Source: Butyrivibrio sp. (GTDB lineage: Bacteria; Bacillota; Clostridia; Lachnospirales; Lachnospiraceae). Taken from it: a stretch of DNA of 64,000 nt. The stretch's first letter is position 1. Each line of letters opens with the position of its first letter. Positions 19,691 to 28,806 of the stretch are shown here, piece after piece. The notes under the pieces were generated by a model, which did not search any database, was not told the origin of the DNA, and worked only from the letters and a program-made list of their open reading frames with translations. The stretch covers positions 1 to 64,000 of the forward strand of contig JAKVKH010000005.1 of NCBI GenBank assembly GCA_022486625.1. Direction: 5' to 3'. Position numbers and translations under genes: made by a program.

Positions 19691-21217
19691 TTATTTTCTG
19701 ATAAAAACAGCCTTCCAGTCCGAAAAGTCCACTTTTGCCTTTTCACAGAAAATGCCAAGAAACGTCCCTGTAAAAGTCATGTTTCTGGTCACTTCTGTGC
19801 ACATCGCAGCCGTTGATCCCTGATCCAGTATGACTTCTCCGGCATTTTCATCCAGAAATCCAAGATAATAATTAAACTGATCCGCCCGAACCACCAGTCT
19901 GACATTCTCTTCCGGTGCTTTCCACTCCGATGTCACCGCCGTCAGATCATAAATCTGCTTGCGTACCTGAAGATACCGTCTGCCGCCGCGACTCGTCATA
20001 TACACATCATAATGATGTTCATTGGTATAAAAAATACTCAGTCCTGCTGCCGACCCCTCCGGAAGAAAAAGCGGTGTTACAAGAACCTCCATCCGGAATG
20101 TAAACTCCTTCTGTCGGATTCCTGCAAATACCGGTGTTGCCTTATCATCCGACAGGCAGACATCTGTTCCCGTCATCCGGATCTTATGTTCATCCTGCAG
20201 CATGCAGGACTCTTCAAGCGGTCTTCGAAGTGTGGTCAGTGCATGTTCTCTCCTGATCCTGTTAAAATCATATACATCTTCCTGATCCTGTGCATGCAGA
20301 CTTTCCGCCGGAAGTGCTGCCTGCATCTGTGCTTCAATTCTTCTGCCTTCATTGACCACCGGCCAGCCGTTTTCCCACGTAACCGGCGCAAGGAATGTTT
20401 CCCTGCCAAGATTATGAAGCATCAGATTGTTGCCATTTTCTCCGATACATCTGACTGCAAGCGCCACCATCCACCAGTTACCGTTTTCATCTTCCACAAG
20501 ATCCGCATGTCCTGTGCAGGCAATATCTCTTCGTTCTTCATTCCGATGGGAAAAGAACGGATTATACGGGCATCCTTCATAGGGGCCATAAGGATTCCTG
20601 CTTCTGGAAATGGTTACCATATGACCGTATTCCGTACCGCCTTCTGCCAGCATCAGATAATAATAATCGCCGATCCTGTATACGTGAGGTGCCTCGGCAG
20701 ATCTCCCGCACCAGCCTTTTGACAGAAGCCTGGACTCTGTCAGTTTCTCACCGGTGTCCGGGTTGACTTCACACATAAAGATTCCCTGGCTGCCCTTATC
20801 GTCACTGTTGGACACAAAATATGTCTTTCCGTCCGCAAACAGAAGTGACGGATCAATTCCGCCCTGCGAAACCCATACCGGTTCCGACCATTCTCCATAT
20901 ATATCATCTGTATGTACAATGAAGTTCCCACGATCTGATACGTTTGTGGTCACCATATAGAACCGGCCTTCATGATATCTGATCGTCGGCGCATAGATCC
21001 CGCTTGAATTCCAGCTGTTTTTCAGATTCAGTTGTGATGTTTTTGTCAGACAATGCCCGATACATTCCCAGTCTGCAAGATTTGTACTGTGATATACGGG
21101 TACTCCCGGAAAATATTCAAAGCTCGATGTGACCAGATAAAAATCATCTCCGACCCTGCAGATGCTGGGATCCGGATTAAATCCGGAAATGATCGGATTT
21201 CTGTATTTCTGCATCAT
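19691..21217 (-). CDS. GH43 family beta-xylosidase/arabinosidase-like
   Basis: YRNPIISGFNPDPSICRVGDDFYLVTSSFEYFPGVPVYHS signature; AEAPHVYRIGDYYYLMLAEGGTEYGH. Confidence 0.93.
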   Translation of the reverse strand: MMQKYRNPIISGFNPDPSICRVGDDFYLVTSSFEYFPGVPVYHSTNLADWECIGHCLTKTSQLNLKNSWNSSGIYAPTIRYHEGRFYMVTTNVSDRGNFIVHTDDIYGEWSEPVWVSQGGIDPSLLFADGKTYFVSNSDDKGSQGIFMCEVNPDTGEKLTESRLLSKGWCGRSAEAPHVYRIGDYYYLMLAEGGTEYGHMVTISRSRNPYGPYEGCPYNPFFSHRNEERRDIACTGHADLVEDENGNWWMVALAVRCIGENGNNLMLHNLGRETFLAPVTWENGWPVVNEGRRIEAQMQAALPAESLHAQDQEDVYDFNRIRREHALTTLRRPLEESCMLQDEHKIRMTGTDVCLSDDKATPVFAGIRQKEFTFRMEVLVTPLFLPEGSAAGLSIFYTNEHHYDVYMTSRGGRRYLQVRKQIYDLTAVTSEWKAPEENVRLVVRADQFNYYLGFLDENAGEVILDQGSTAAMCTEVTRNMTFTGTFLGIFCEKAKVDFSDWKAVFIRK

Positions 21218-21300
21218 ACAATATCCCTCCTCATAGCCATGCATTTATCTGCATGGTAGCATACTTTTTTCTCCGGAAATACCCGACAAAATAAAGGAAA

Positions 21301-21340
21301 AAGCCTGTACTTTACCGATGATCCGGTATTATACAGACTT
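21301..21340 (-). terminator. terminator hairpin overlapping the stop of the LysR gene
   Basis: AAGCCTGTA...ACCGATGATCCGGT...TACAGACTT, T-rich after stem on minus strand. Confidence 0.65.
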
Positions 21341-22259
21341 AGCGCATTACTTCATTTTCATACTCTTTCAGATGCTCAAGATATTTTTTCCCGATCTGGC
21401 TTAAAGAAGCACCTGCCCTGCGAATACAGACAATATTCATTACTTCATCATCCTCAAGTGGCACCGCTCTGTAATTCATTCCGTTAAGGTCTGCGCAGAT
21501 AATTCCGGAACACAGTGTATAGCCGTTAAGTCCGATCATCATATTCAGCATGGTTCCTCTGTCATTGACCTTGATCATCCGGTCATATTCATAAGTACTC
21601 AGCACCTCCTCTGAAAAATAAAATGAATTATTCTTTCCCTGATCAAATGACAGACACGGATATGCGCTGAGTTCTTCAAATGTGATCTTCTGCTTCTGTG
21701 CAAGCGGATGCTGTGCTGACAAGTATACATACACGCGACATGCAAACAGCTGCTCATATACAAGATTACTTTCTTTCAACAGTTTGACCATTACCTCTTT
21801 ATTAAAATCATCCAGATACAGAATGCCGATCTCACTTTTAAAGTTCCGGACATCCTCAATCACATCCGCCGTCCTGGTTTCGGAAATGGAAAACTCATAT
21901 TTCTCCATTCCGTAGCTGCGGATCAGATCCATGAATGCTTTCACCGCAAAGGTGTAATGCTGCGTGGATACACCAAATTTCTCCTTTGGCTTTTTCCGTA
22001 TAAAGCGATCTTCCATCAGATCATACTGCTCCGTCAGCTGCCTCGCGTAACTCAGAAACTCGGAACCTTCTGCAGTAATACAGACGCCGCGGTTACTTCT
22101 CTCAAACAGTGTGATACCGGTTTCCTCTTCAAGTTCACGAAGAGAACCGGACAATGCCGGCTGCGTCAGAAAGAATTTTTTGGCAGCCTGATTGATGGAT
22201 TTGCAGTCAGCTACCGCAATTGCATACTTCAGCTGTTGTAATGTCATAACCTGATACAC
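21339..22259 (-). CDS. LysR family transcriptional regulator
   Basis: N-terminal wHTH LQQLKYAIAVADCKSINQAAKKFFLTQPALSGSLRELEEETGITLFERSNRGV. Confidence 0.93.
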   Translation of the reverse strand: MYQVMTLQQLKYAIAVADCKSINQAAKKFFLTQPALSGSLRELEEETGITLFERSNRGVCITAEGSEFLSYARQLTEQYDLMEDRFIRKKPKEKFGVSTQHYTFAVKAFMDLIRSYGMEKYEFSISETRTADVIEDVRNFKSEIGILYLDDFNKEVMVKLLKESNLVYEQLFACRVYVYLSAQHPLAQKQKITFEELSAYPCLSFDQGKNNSFYFSEEVLSTYEYDRMIKVNDRGTMLNMMIGLNGYTLCSGIICADLNGMNYRAVPLEDDEVMNIVCIRRAGASLSQIGKKYLEHLKEYENEVMR

Positions 22260-22278
22260 CTTCCCGGATCCGCTTTGC

Positions 22279-22800
22279 TCAGATCTCCATCAGAACAATG
22301 CTGCCTGCTTTGAGCGATTCCTGAACATCAATAATCCTCTGATTTGCTGATCCCTTGAATTTCAGACTCAGATCTTTCTTATCCAGAACAAATTCACCAT
22401 CTACCAGCACGTCAATATAAGAAAGCATCTCATCGGTCACTTCGCATCTGGTTCCGCTCTCTTTCAGAAGATCTTCATCCAGAAGATATCCGGAATAAAC
22501 CCAGATATTTTTTTTCGGATACTGCTCCTTCACTTTCTTCAAAAGCTTCACAAGCTCTCTCTGATTCTCAGGTTCAAACGGCTCACCGCCAAGCAGACTG
22601 AGGCCTGCAATATAGTCCGGCGCCAATGCATCCAGAACCTCTCTTTCTGTTTCCTGTGTATATTTCTGTCCGTAATCAAATTCCCACGTGACCTGATTGA
22701 AACACCCCTTGCAGTGATGTCTGCATCCTGATACAAATAAGGAAACCCTGACACCTGTCCCGTTCGCAATATCCGTTTTCTTGATTTCTCCATAATACAT
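22279..22800 (-). CDS. nrdG: anaerobic ribonucleoside-triphosphate reductase activating protein (radical SAM)
   Basis: MYYGEIKKTDIANGTGVRVSLFVSGCRHHCKGCFN; ORF-track start at 22878 lies in an intergenic hairpin. Confidence 0.94.
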   Translation of the reverse strand: MYYGEIKKTDIANGTGVRVSLFVSGCRHHCKGCFNQVTWEFDYGQKYTQETEREVLDALAPDYIAGLSLLGGEPFEPENQRELVKLLKKVKEQYPKKNIWVYSGYLLDEDLLKESGTRCEVTDEMLSYIDVLVDGEFVLDKKDLSLKFKGSANQRIIDVQESLKAGSIVLMEI

Positions 22801-22853
22801 GGCAGCAGTATTCCTTTCTTTTTTTGAATTGTTTTTCATGAAATCAATGGACA

Positions 22854-22890
22854 AAACAACCGGCCTGGGTTCTTCCATAGCCGGTTGTTT
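22854..22890. terminator. hairpin between nrdD and nrdG (attenuator/terminator-like)
   Basis: AAACAACCGGC (22854-22864) / GCCGGTTGTTT (22880-22890). Confidence 0.65.
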
Positions 22891-22915
22891 ACTCTTTCAC
22901 TATATATGATAATAA

Positions 22916-25087
22916 TTACAGATGCAATACTCTTTCCTTGATTTCCTGCGTACGTCCCTGATTCCAGAACTGTGTTCCGATATATCCGCAGGTACGTCTT
23001 GCCACATTCATCTTGGTCTGGTCACGATTACCGCAGTTCGGGCATTCCCATACGAGTTTGCCGTCTGTATCTGTTACAATCTTGATCTCTCCATCATACC
23101 CGCAGCACTGGCAGTAATCACTCTTGGTATTGAGTTCTGCATACATGATGTTGTCATAGATATACTGCATGACAGACAGTACCGCATCAATATTATGCAT
23201 CATGTTCGGAACTTCAACATAACTGATTGCGCCTCCCGGGCTGAGTGCCTGGAATTCAGATTCAAACTTGAGCTTACTGAATGCATCAATCGGTTCTGTT
23301 ACATGTACATGATAGCTGTTGGTAATATAATTCTTGTCTGTTACGCCCGGAATCATACCGAAACGTTTCTGCAGGCACTTGGAGAACTTATATGTCGTCG
23401 ATTCAAGCGGTGTTCCGTACAGACTGAAGGAAATGTTGGTCTCTGCTCTCCATGCTGCACACTTGTCATTCATGAACTCCATGACACGAAGTGCAAACTC
23501 TTTTCCGCTCGGATCCGTATGAGACACACCCTTCATATATCTGGTACACTCACAAAGTCCTGCATAACCAAGAGAAATGGTGGAGTAATTATTGAACAGA
23601 AGCCTGTCAATCGTTTCCCCTTTCTTAAGGCGTGCCAGCGCTCCGAACTGCCACAGAATCGGTGCCACATCAGAAGGCGTACCCATCAGTCTGTCATGAC
23701 GGCACATCAGTGCCTTTTTACACAGCTCTGTACGTTCTTCCATCAGATCCCAGAACTTCTTCTCATCCTTGCCGGAAGAGCACGCAACATCCACAAGATT
23801 CAAGGTAACCACACCCTGATTGAATCTTCCATAGTACTTATGTGCGCCATTTTCGCCAAGGCCTTCTGTATCCGGTGTCAGGAAAGATCTGCAACCCATG
23901 CACGGATATACATCACCGTTCTTGTATTCCTTCATTTTCTTTGCAGAAATATAATCCGGAACCATGCGCTTTGCCGTACATTTCGCCGCCAGCTGTGTCA
24001 GATACCAGTACTTTGTACCTTCACGGACATTGTCTTCATCCAGCACATAGATCAGCTTCGGAAATGCCGGAGTGATATAGACACCCTTTTCATTCTTTAC
24101 GCCCAAAATTCTCTGATTGAGCATCTCTTCAATCACCATGGCAAGATCTGTACGAAGCTGACCCTCCGGTACTTCATCCAGATACATGAATACGGTAATA
24201 AACGGTGCCTGGCCATTGGTCGTCATCAGTGTAATGACCTGATACTGAATTACCTGTACGCCACGCTTGATCTCTTCCTTTACACGCATCTCGGCAATTT
24301 CATTAATCTGTTTTTCATCCGCTTCCATCCCCGCCTGTTCAAACTCCTGACGGACTGCTCTGCGAAACTTCTGTCTGCTGACATCCACAAACGGTACCAG
24401 ATGGGAAAGTGTGATACTCTGTCCGCCATACTGTGAGCTTGCGATCTGCGCGATCGCCTGTGTGGCAATATTGCAGGCAGTCGAAAAGCTCTTGGGTCTT
24501 TCAATCATCGTCTCGCTGATGACTGTCCCGTTCTGCAGCATGTCATCAAGGTTCACCAGACAGCAGTTATGCATATGCTGTGCATAGTAATCAGAATCAT
24601 GGAAATGAATAATCCCCTCTTCATGTGCCTTGACAATATCCGGCGGCAGCAGAAATCTTCTGGTCAGATCCCGGCTGATCTCGCCTGCCATATAGTCACG
24701 CTGAACGCTGTTCACTGTCGGATTTTTATTGGAATTCTCCTGCTTGACCTCCTCATTATTGCACTCGATCAGGCTCATGATCTTCTCATCAGTTGTATTG
24801 GTCTTACGCACAAGTGCATGCTGGTAACGGTAGGTAATATATTTTCTGGAAACCTCGAATTTACCGGATTTCATCAGCCCATTCTCTACCAGATCCTGAA
24901 CTTCCTCCACACTGGCAGCACGAGTCAGATTCTTACAGTTTGCCTCCACATCCAGCTCAATCTGCCGGATCTGTTCCTCTGTAAGACGCTTGTCTTCCGT
25001 TACCTCGTGATTGGCTTTTGTAATCGCGGCAATGATTTTGTTTCCGTCAAAAACAGCTTCTTCGCCGCTTCTCTTAATGATTTTCAC
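22916..25087 (-). CDS. nrdD: anaerobic ribonucleoside-triphosphate reductase
   Basis: N-terminal ATP-cone, C-terminal CQCCGYDG..CPNCGNRD zinc site and RTCGYIGT glycyl-radical loop; GTG start preceded by AAAAGGGGG. Confidence 0.96.
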   Translation of the reverse strand: MKIIKRSGEEAVFDGNKIIAAITKANHEVTEDKRLTEEQIRQIELDVEANCKNLTRAASVEEVQDLVENGLMKSGKFEVSRKYITYRYQHALVRKTNTTDEKIMSLIECNNEEVKQENSNKNPTVNSVQRDYMAGEISRDLTRRFLLPPDIVKAHEEGIIHFHDSDYYAQHMHNCCLVNLDDMLQNGTVISETMIERPKSFSTACNIATQAIAQIASSQYGGQSITLSHLVPFVDVSRQKFRRAVRQEFEQAGMEADEKQINEIAEMRVKEEIKRGVQVIQYQVITLMTTNGQAPFITVFMYLDEVPEGQLRTDLAMVIEEMLNQRILGVKNEKGVYITPAFPKLIYVLDEDNVREGTKYWYLTQLAAKCTAKRMVPDYISAKKMKEYKNGDVYPCMGCRSFLTPDTEGLGENGAHKYYGRFNQGVVTLNLVDVACSSGKDEKKFWDLMEERTELCKKALMCRHDRLMGTPSDVAPILWQFGALARLKKGETIDRLLFNNYSTISLGYAGLCECTRYMKGVSHTDPSGKEFALRVMEFMNDKCAAWRAETNISFSLYGTPLESTTYKFSKCLQKRFGMIPGVTDKNYITNSYHVHVTEPIDAFSKLKFESEFQALSPGGAISYVEVPNMMHNIDAVLSVMQYIYDNIMYAELNTKSDYCQCCGYDGEIKIVTDTDGKLVWECPNCGNRDQTKMNVARRTCGYIGTQFWNQGRTQEIKERVLHL

Positions 25088-25161
25088 CGATAAATCCCCC
25101 TTTTCCTGATTTCCTGTTTCAAACCCGTCCCGCGGGTTTCGTAATAAAATGCAGCTCGCAA

Positions 25162-25209
25162 AAACTATATCTTGTGGCTGCAACATTATGATAATACATA
25201 ATGTTGATT
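25162..25209. promoter_or_regulatory. pair of NrdR-box-like operators upstream of nrdD
   Basis: AAACTATATCTTGTGG (25162-25177) fits consensus acaCwAtATaTwGtgt; a weaker second box with core CATAATGTTG (25197-25206) starts exactly 32 bp away. Confidence 0.7.
25181..25206. repeat. perfect 10-6-10 inverted repeat upstream of nrdD
   Basis: CAACATTATG-ATAATA-CATAATGTTG. Confidence 0.9.
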
Positions 25210-25244
25210 ATTTCAAGAGTTAAAAAAGCCGCCTGCAGCGCCGC

Positions 25245-26066
25245 TCAGATCCCACGAACCGCTTCCAGCCTGTTATGCAGACGCATAAAATGTTTCAGCA
25301 TTTTTTCTTCTGAAACCTTTTTCCCCGACATATAGTACTGTGTATGGCACTGTTCCACCATCTGCTGTGTATCCTTAAAGGAAATCTCAGTATCCACCCC
25401 ATCTGAAATTTCAAGATGCATGACCTCAGCAAGATGCCGTATGGTTCCGGCATTGCCATCAATCAGCATGACCTGATCTCCGAAATATCTGCGGTAAGAC
25501 GGCTTGAAATAGTTAAAATGCGTACACCCAAGTACCAGTGCACAATAACGACTTAAATCATATTCCGAGAACTGACTGCGCAGATAGTCTTCCACCTGCG
25601 GCCCTTCAAATTCCTCCCGCTCCGCAAAAGTCACCAGCTGTGGCATCGGCAGAAGATCCACTCTGTGATCTCCATCCACTCTCTGCAGCAGGTGCTGCAG
25701 CTTGGACTCTCTGATGGTAACCGGCGTTGCAATGACCATGACCCTCCGGTTCTCCGTACCCTCTACTGCAGGCTTTACCGCAGGCTCCATGCCCAGAATG
25801 GGCAGCGTATACTTTTCCCTGATTTCTTCAATCGCCACACTGGTTGCTGTATTGCAGGCCACCACAATGGCATCCACACCCTTTTCAATCAGAAACCGTG
25901 TAATCTCCGTCACATATTCCTTAATCTGCTGCGGCGTTTTCAGACCATACGGAACATGCTCCGTATCCGCGTAAAAAATATATTCAAGATCCGGCGGAAG
26001 CAGATGATATGCCTCATGCAGCACGGACATCCCACCGATCCCGGAATCAAAAATTCCAATCTTCAT
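25245..26066 (-). CDS. murI: glutamate racemase
   Basis: IGIFDSGIGGMSVL, VVACNTATSVA, LGCTHFNYF. Confidence 0.96.
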   Translation of the reverse strand: MKIGIFDSGIGGMSVLHEAYHLLPPDLEYIFYADTEHVPYGLKTPQQIKEYVTEITRFLIEKGVDAIVVACNTATSVAIEEIREKYTLPILGMEPAVKPAVEGTENRRVMVIATPVTIRESKLQHLLQRVDGDHRVDLLPMPQLVTFAEREEFEGPQVEDYLRSQFSEYDLSRYCALVLGCTHFNYFKPSYRRYFGDQVMLIDGNAGTIRHLAEVMHLEISDGVDTEISFKDTQQMVEQCHTQYYMSGKKVSEEKMLKHFMRLHNRLEAVRGI

Positions 26067-26072
26067 GACTGT

Positions 26073-26107
26073 TCACCTCTCCGTTCATCATATGTTATAA
26101 TACCACT
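26073..26107. promoter_or_regulatory. bidirectional promoter between murI and the 26108 gene
   Basis: Plus: TTCACC-like -35 and TATAAT (26096-26101); minus: TATAAC (complement of 26095-26100). Confidence 0.55.
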
Positions 26108-26551
26108 ATGAGCAATGTAAAAATTGACGAATTGCAAAAACTGTATGACGATCCGAAGACAGACAGCTTCCTGCAGGAAATCTGTGAATACTATGCCACA
26201 AGATGCGATTACACTGAAGATTCCTTTCAGGAAGAAATCGAACCTGCAGAAATCATGGAGCCGGTTTATACTCTTTTCTGCCTTCAGAAAAGAGAGGAGA
26301 TTCTGGATGAATTTGAATACATTCACCAGAGATATCCTCATCTTTTCGAGTCCGTTTCCGGATTCTGCAACCGGATTCTGACTCACATGGATTATCGTGC
26401 CCTTCAGTCCGAATGTGAACATCAGCTGGTCACTGCAGTCGGGCATATCTCTTCCGCAGAAATTTATGAACGGATCGAAAAGATCTGTCAAAACGAAAAT
26501 GACTTTTCGAAGGGTGTGGATCAGTTTTTTCAGTGGCTGCATAAAAAGTAA
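26108..26551 (+). CDS. conserved hypothetical protein
   Basis: ATG ORF with coding-like composition, followed closely by the next plus-strand ORF. Confidence 0.7.
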   Translation: MSNVKIDELQKLYDDPKTDSFLQEICEYYATRCDYTEDSFQEEIEPAEIMEPVYTLFCLQKREEILDEFEYIHQRYPHLFESVSGFCNRILTHMDYRALQSECEHQLVTAVGHISSAEIYERIEKICQNENDFSKGVDQFFQWLHKK

Positions 26552-26569
26552 TACAGGAGGAAACACAAT

Positions 26570-26809
26570 ATGATCAATCCAATGAAACTGATGCAACTCA
26601 AGGGGCTGTGGGATAAATTCAAGAGTAATCATCCTAAATTTCCCATGTTCCTGAGCGCAATGAACCAGAACGGAATCCGTGAGGGAACCGTCATCGATAT
26701 CACCATTCAGGAACCTGACGGAGAAAAAATACAGAGCAATCTGAAAATCACAGCTTCTGACATGGAGCTTTTTGATCAGCTGAAGAACATATCGTCAGAC
26801 CTGAACTGA
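26570..26809 (+). CDS. small hypothetical protein (79 aa)
   Basis: SD AGGAGGAAA upstream; 18 bp from previous stop. Confidence 0.75.
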   Translation: MINPMKLMQLKGLWDKFKSNHPKFPMFLSAMNQNGIREGTVIDITIQEPDGEKIQSNLKITASDMELFDQLKNISSDLN

Positions 26810-26818
26810 TCAGACGTA

Positions 26819-27310
26819 TTAAAATATAAACGTTTTCCATCCCAAAGAGATGAGATACAACGCAACTCCATATACCAGAATCACTTCAGCAGCCGGGTGC
26901 CACCTGTCTCCTATCACATCTGCATCCGGCCATTTGATTCCTGTTTCCGGATCATAGTACAGCGTAACATCTTCGCCTATTGCATCTATACCTCTGTCCC
27001 CGCTTTCGGGGCCTTTTTTACCTGTTGCCGAATGATAACGGCCGTGCGCATCACTGAAACCATAAACGTAGCGTGCACGCTCATCCATGCCGTCATCCAG
27101 TTTTTCTCCGGATATAATCACCGCGTTCACCTTCTCCGTACAGTGGATCAGATGATATATATTTTCAATTGTAAAAATCGATGATGCCGCCAGAATAAAT
27201 ACCGACAGCATGATCGCAATGATAACCGCTCCCGGAGACGGCCTCATCATTTTTTTCATCTCCGTATCAGCCATACTCTGCATCTGTTCAAATATCTCTT
27301 CCTCGTTCAT
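26819..27310 (-). CDS. hypothetical membrane protein, DUF3592-like
   Basis: Two TMs flanking a small beta-rich region with VTLYYDPETG motif. Confidence 0.6.
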   Translation of the reverse strand: MNEEEIFEQMQSMADTEMKKMMRPSPGAVIIAIMLSVFILAASSIFTIENIYHLIHCTEKVNAVIISGEKLDDGMDERARYVYGFSDAHGRYHSATGKKGPESGDRGIDAIGEDVTLYYDPETGIKWPDADVIGDRWHPAAEVILVYGVALYLISLGWKTFIF

Positions 27311-27410
27311 TCCTTCCCCCTGTGTACATGATATCCGGGTCAGTACTTATCCCTGTCCCATCATAGCATTTTATTTTAAACATGCAATAAGTGCATTTTT
27401 CCGCATAAAA

Positions 27411-27443
27411 ACAGACACAGGAGAAAATCACTTCTGTGCCTGT
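27411..27443 (-). terminator. terminator overlapping the 3' end of the SH3 protein gene
   Basis: ACAGACACAG / CTGTGCCTGT, then TTTTTA on minus strand. Confidence 0.7.
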
Positions 27444-28390
27444 AAAAACTTGGACGCGCAGTAAACTGTCTGTCCGTTATATTCAATTTCCGACCATCCG
27501 TCCTTTTCCCCGGTTCTGGTCAGCGTCGTTCCTGCGGAAACCGTTGCCACGATATTATCCTTACTCGAAGAACTCGGTGATGACCTTAAATTGAGTCCAT
27601 TGGTCGTCACAACCTGCTCTCCTCCTGAAACAGTGTCGGTTGCAAATTCCGTGCCATCTGAATCATCTCTTCCTGCAAGAAACGGATCAATCAGCCTTAC
27701 CTTTACAATAAACAACAGCACCAGCAGAATCAGAATTCCGGTAACAGTAGATGCGATCCTGACCACTTTTTCCGGTGCCGGATTTTTCCGGTGCCTCTGC
27801 AGATCACCTTTCCCGGCATCTTCTATACTACGGTCCTGCTCCCTGCCGTCCTCCGATTCCTCATCAGAATATTCCTCCGATTCCTCTTCTGAAGTACCTT
27901 CTTCTTCAAAATCATCATCCGCAACATCATTTTCATACGATGAATCCGTTACGTCATCTTCCTGTTCATCCTCTTCTGCTTCGTCCTCAGGATCTTCTGC
28001 ATAGAAATCATCTTCCTGCCGATGTCTGTCACGTCTGAAAGAAAAGAATCCCTTTAATCCGCCATTTTCCTTTGTTTCCGGAAGCTCTTCTTCCTCTTCC
28101 TGATCCGGCTCCTCCTGATCAGCCAAAGTTGCTTTTCTGATCTTCTCATCCGCCTGTGGATCACGTCCCATAATTGTTTCCTGATGTACTTTCAGGTATT
28201 CTGCCCGTTCTTCCGCGCTCAGAAAGACAAACGGATCTTCAATTCTGATATTTTCCACATCTGCTTCCGATCCGTTCCCGGAAGTGTTCTGCTGCAGATC
28301 CTTCTGCCCGGTATCCGACGATGTCATGTCTTTCCGCTCAGTATCTTCTGTTTTTCTGTAATCATTAATATTGCGTATTTTATCTGCCAA
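27428..28390 (-). CDS. membrane protein with long acidic cytoplasmic region and C-terminal SH3b domain
   Basis: Glu/Asp-rich segment, one TM, C-terminal VVTTNGLNLRSSPSSSSKDNIVATVSAGTTLTRTGEKDGWSEIEYNG. Confidence 0.85.
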   Translation of the reverse strand: MADKIRNINDYRKTEDTERKDMTSSDTGQKDLQQNTSGNGSEADVENIRIEDPFVFLSAEERAEYLKVHQETIMGRDPQADEKIRKATLADQEEPDQEEEEELPETKENGGLKGFFSFRRDRHRQEDDFYAEDPEDEAEEDEQEDDVTDSSYENDVADDDFEEEGTSEEESEEYSDEESEDGREQDRSIEDAGKGDLQRHRKNPAPEKVVRIASTVTGILILLVLLFIVKVRLIDPFLAGRDDSDGTEFATDTVSGGEQVVTTNGLNLRSSPSSSSKDNIVATVSAGTTLTRTGEKDGWSEIEYNGQTVYCASKFLQAQK

Positions 28391-28424
28391 TTTCCATCAT
28401 TCCTTTTTTGGTTCCGTACACAAA

Positions 28425-28447
28425 GTGCTGGCTTTTTAAGCCAGCAC
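28425..28447 (-). terminator. terminator of trxA
   Basis: GTGCTGGCTT-TTT-AAGCCAGCAC. Confidence 0.7.
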
Positions 28448-28756
28448 CTTATCAATCATCCCCTGAAACTTTGCCTTTGGTAACGCACCGACTGCTGAAT
28501 CCACCATCTGTCCGCCCTTGAAGAAAGCAAACATCGGAATGGACATTACCTGATACTTCTGGGCAATCTCCGGTTCCTCATCCACATTCAGTTTTCCGAC
28601 TTTAAGTTCCCCTTCATACTCTGCTGCGAAGTCCTCTACCATCGGAGCCATCATCTTACATGGGCCGCACCAGTCTGCATAGAAATCTACCAGAACCGGC
28701 TTATCACTGTTAAGTACCTCTTGCTCGAAATTGTCCGTTGTAAATGTGTACTCCAT
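28436..28756 (-). CDS. trxA: thioredoxin
   Basis: VLVDFYADWCGPCKMMAP active site; start MEYTFTT. Confidence 0.96.
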   Translation of the reverse strand: MEYTFTTDNFEQEVLNSDKPVLVDFYADWCGPCKMMAPMVEDFAAEYEGELKVGKLNVDEEPEIAQKYQVMSIPMFAFFKGGQMVDSAVGALPKAKFQGMIDKVLA

Positions 28757-28806
28757 AATGCTCCTTCCTTTCCCTCTCAAACATTGCCATTGTTGTCTGC
28801 AGGCAG

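Noticed and set aside
20012-20722. 236-aa plus-strand ORF
   Set aside because: Antisense to the GH43 gene; no motifs.
22922-24436. 504-aa plus-strand ORF
   Set aside because: Lies entirely antisense to nrdD, has no recognisable motifs and a Cys/His/Arg-rich composition typical of antisense frames.
26063-26632. 189-aa minus-strand ORF covering the 26108 gene
   Set aside because: Antisense to two better supported plus-strand ORFs; composition of a shadow frame.
27591-28038. Ser-rich plus-strand ORFs with apparent repeats
   Set aside because: Mirror of the acidic Glu/Asp-rich coding region of the SH3 protein, not independent repeats or a surface adhesin.
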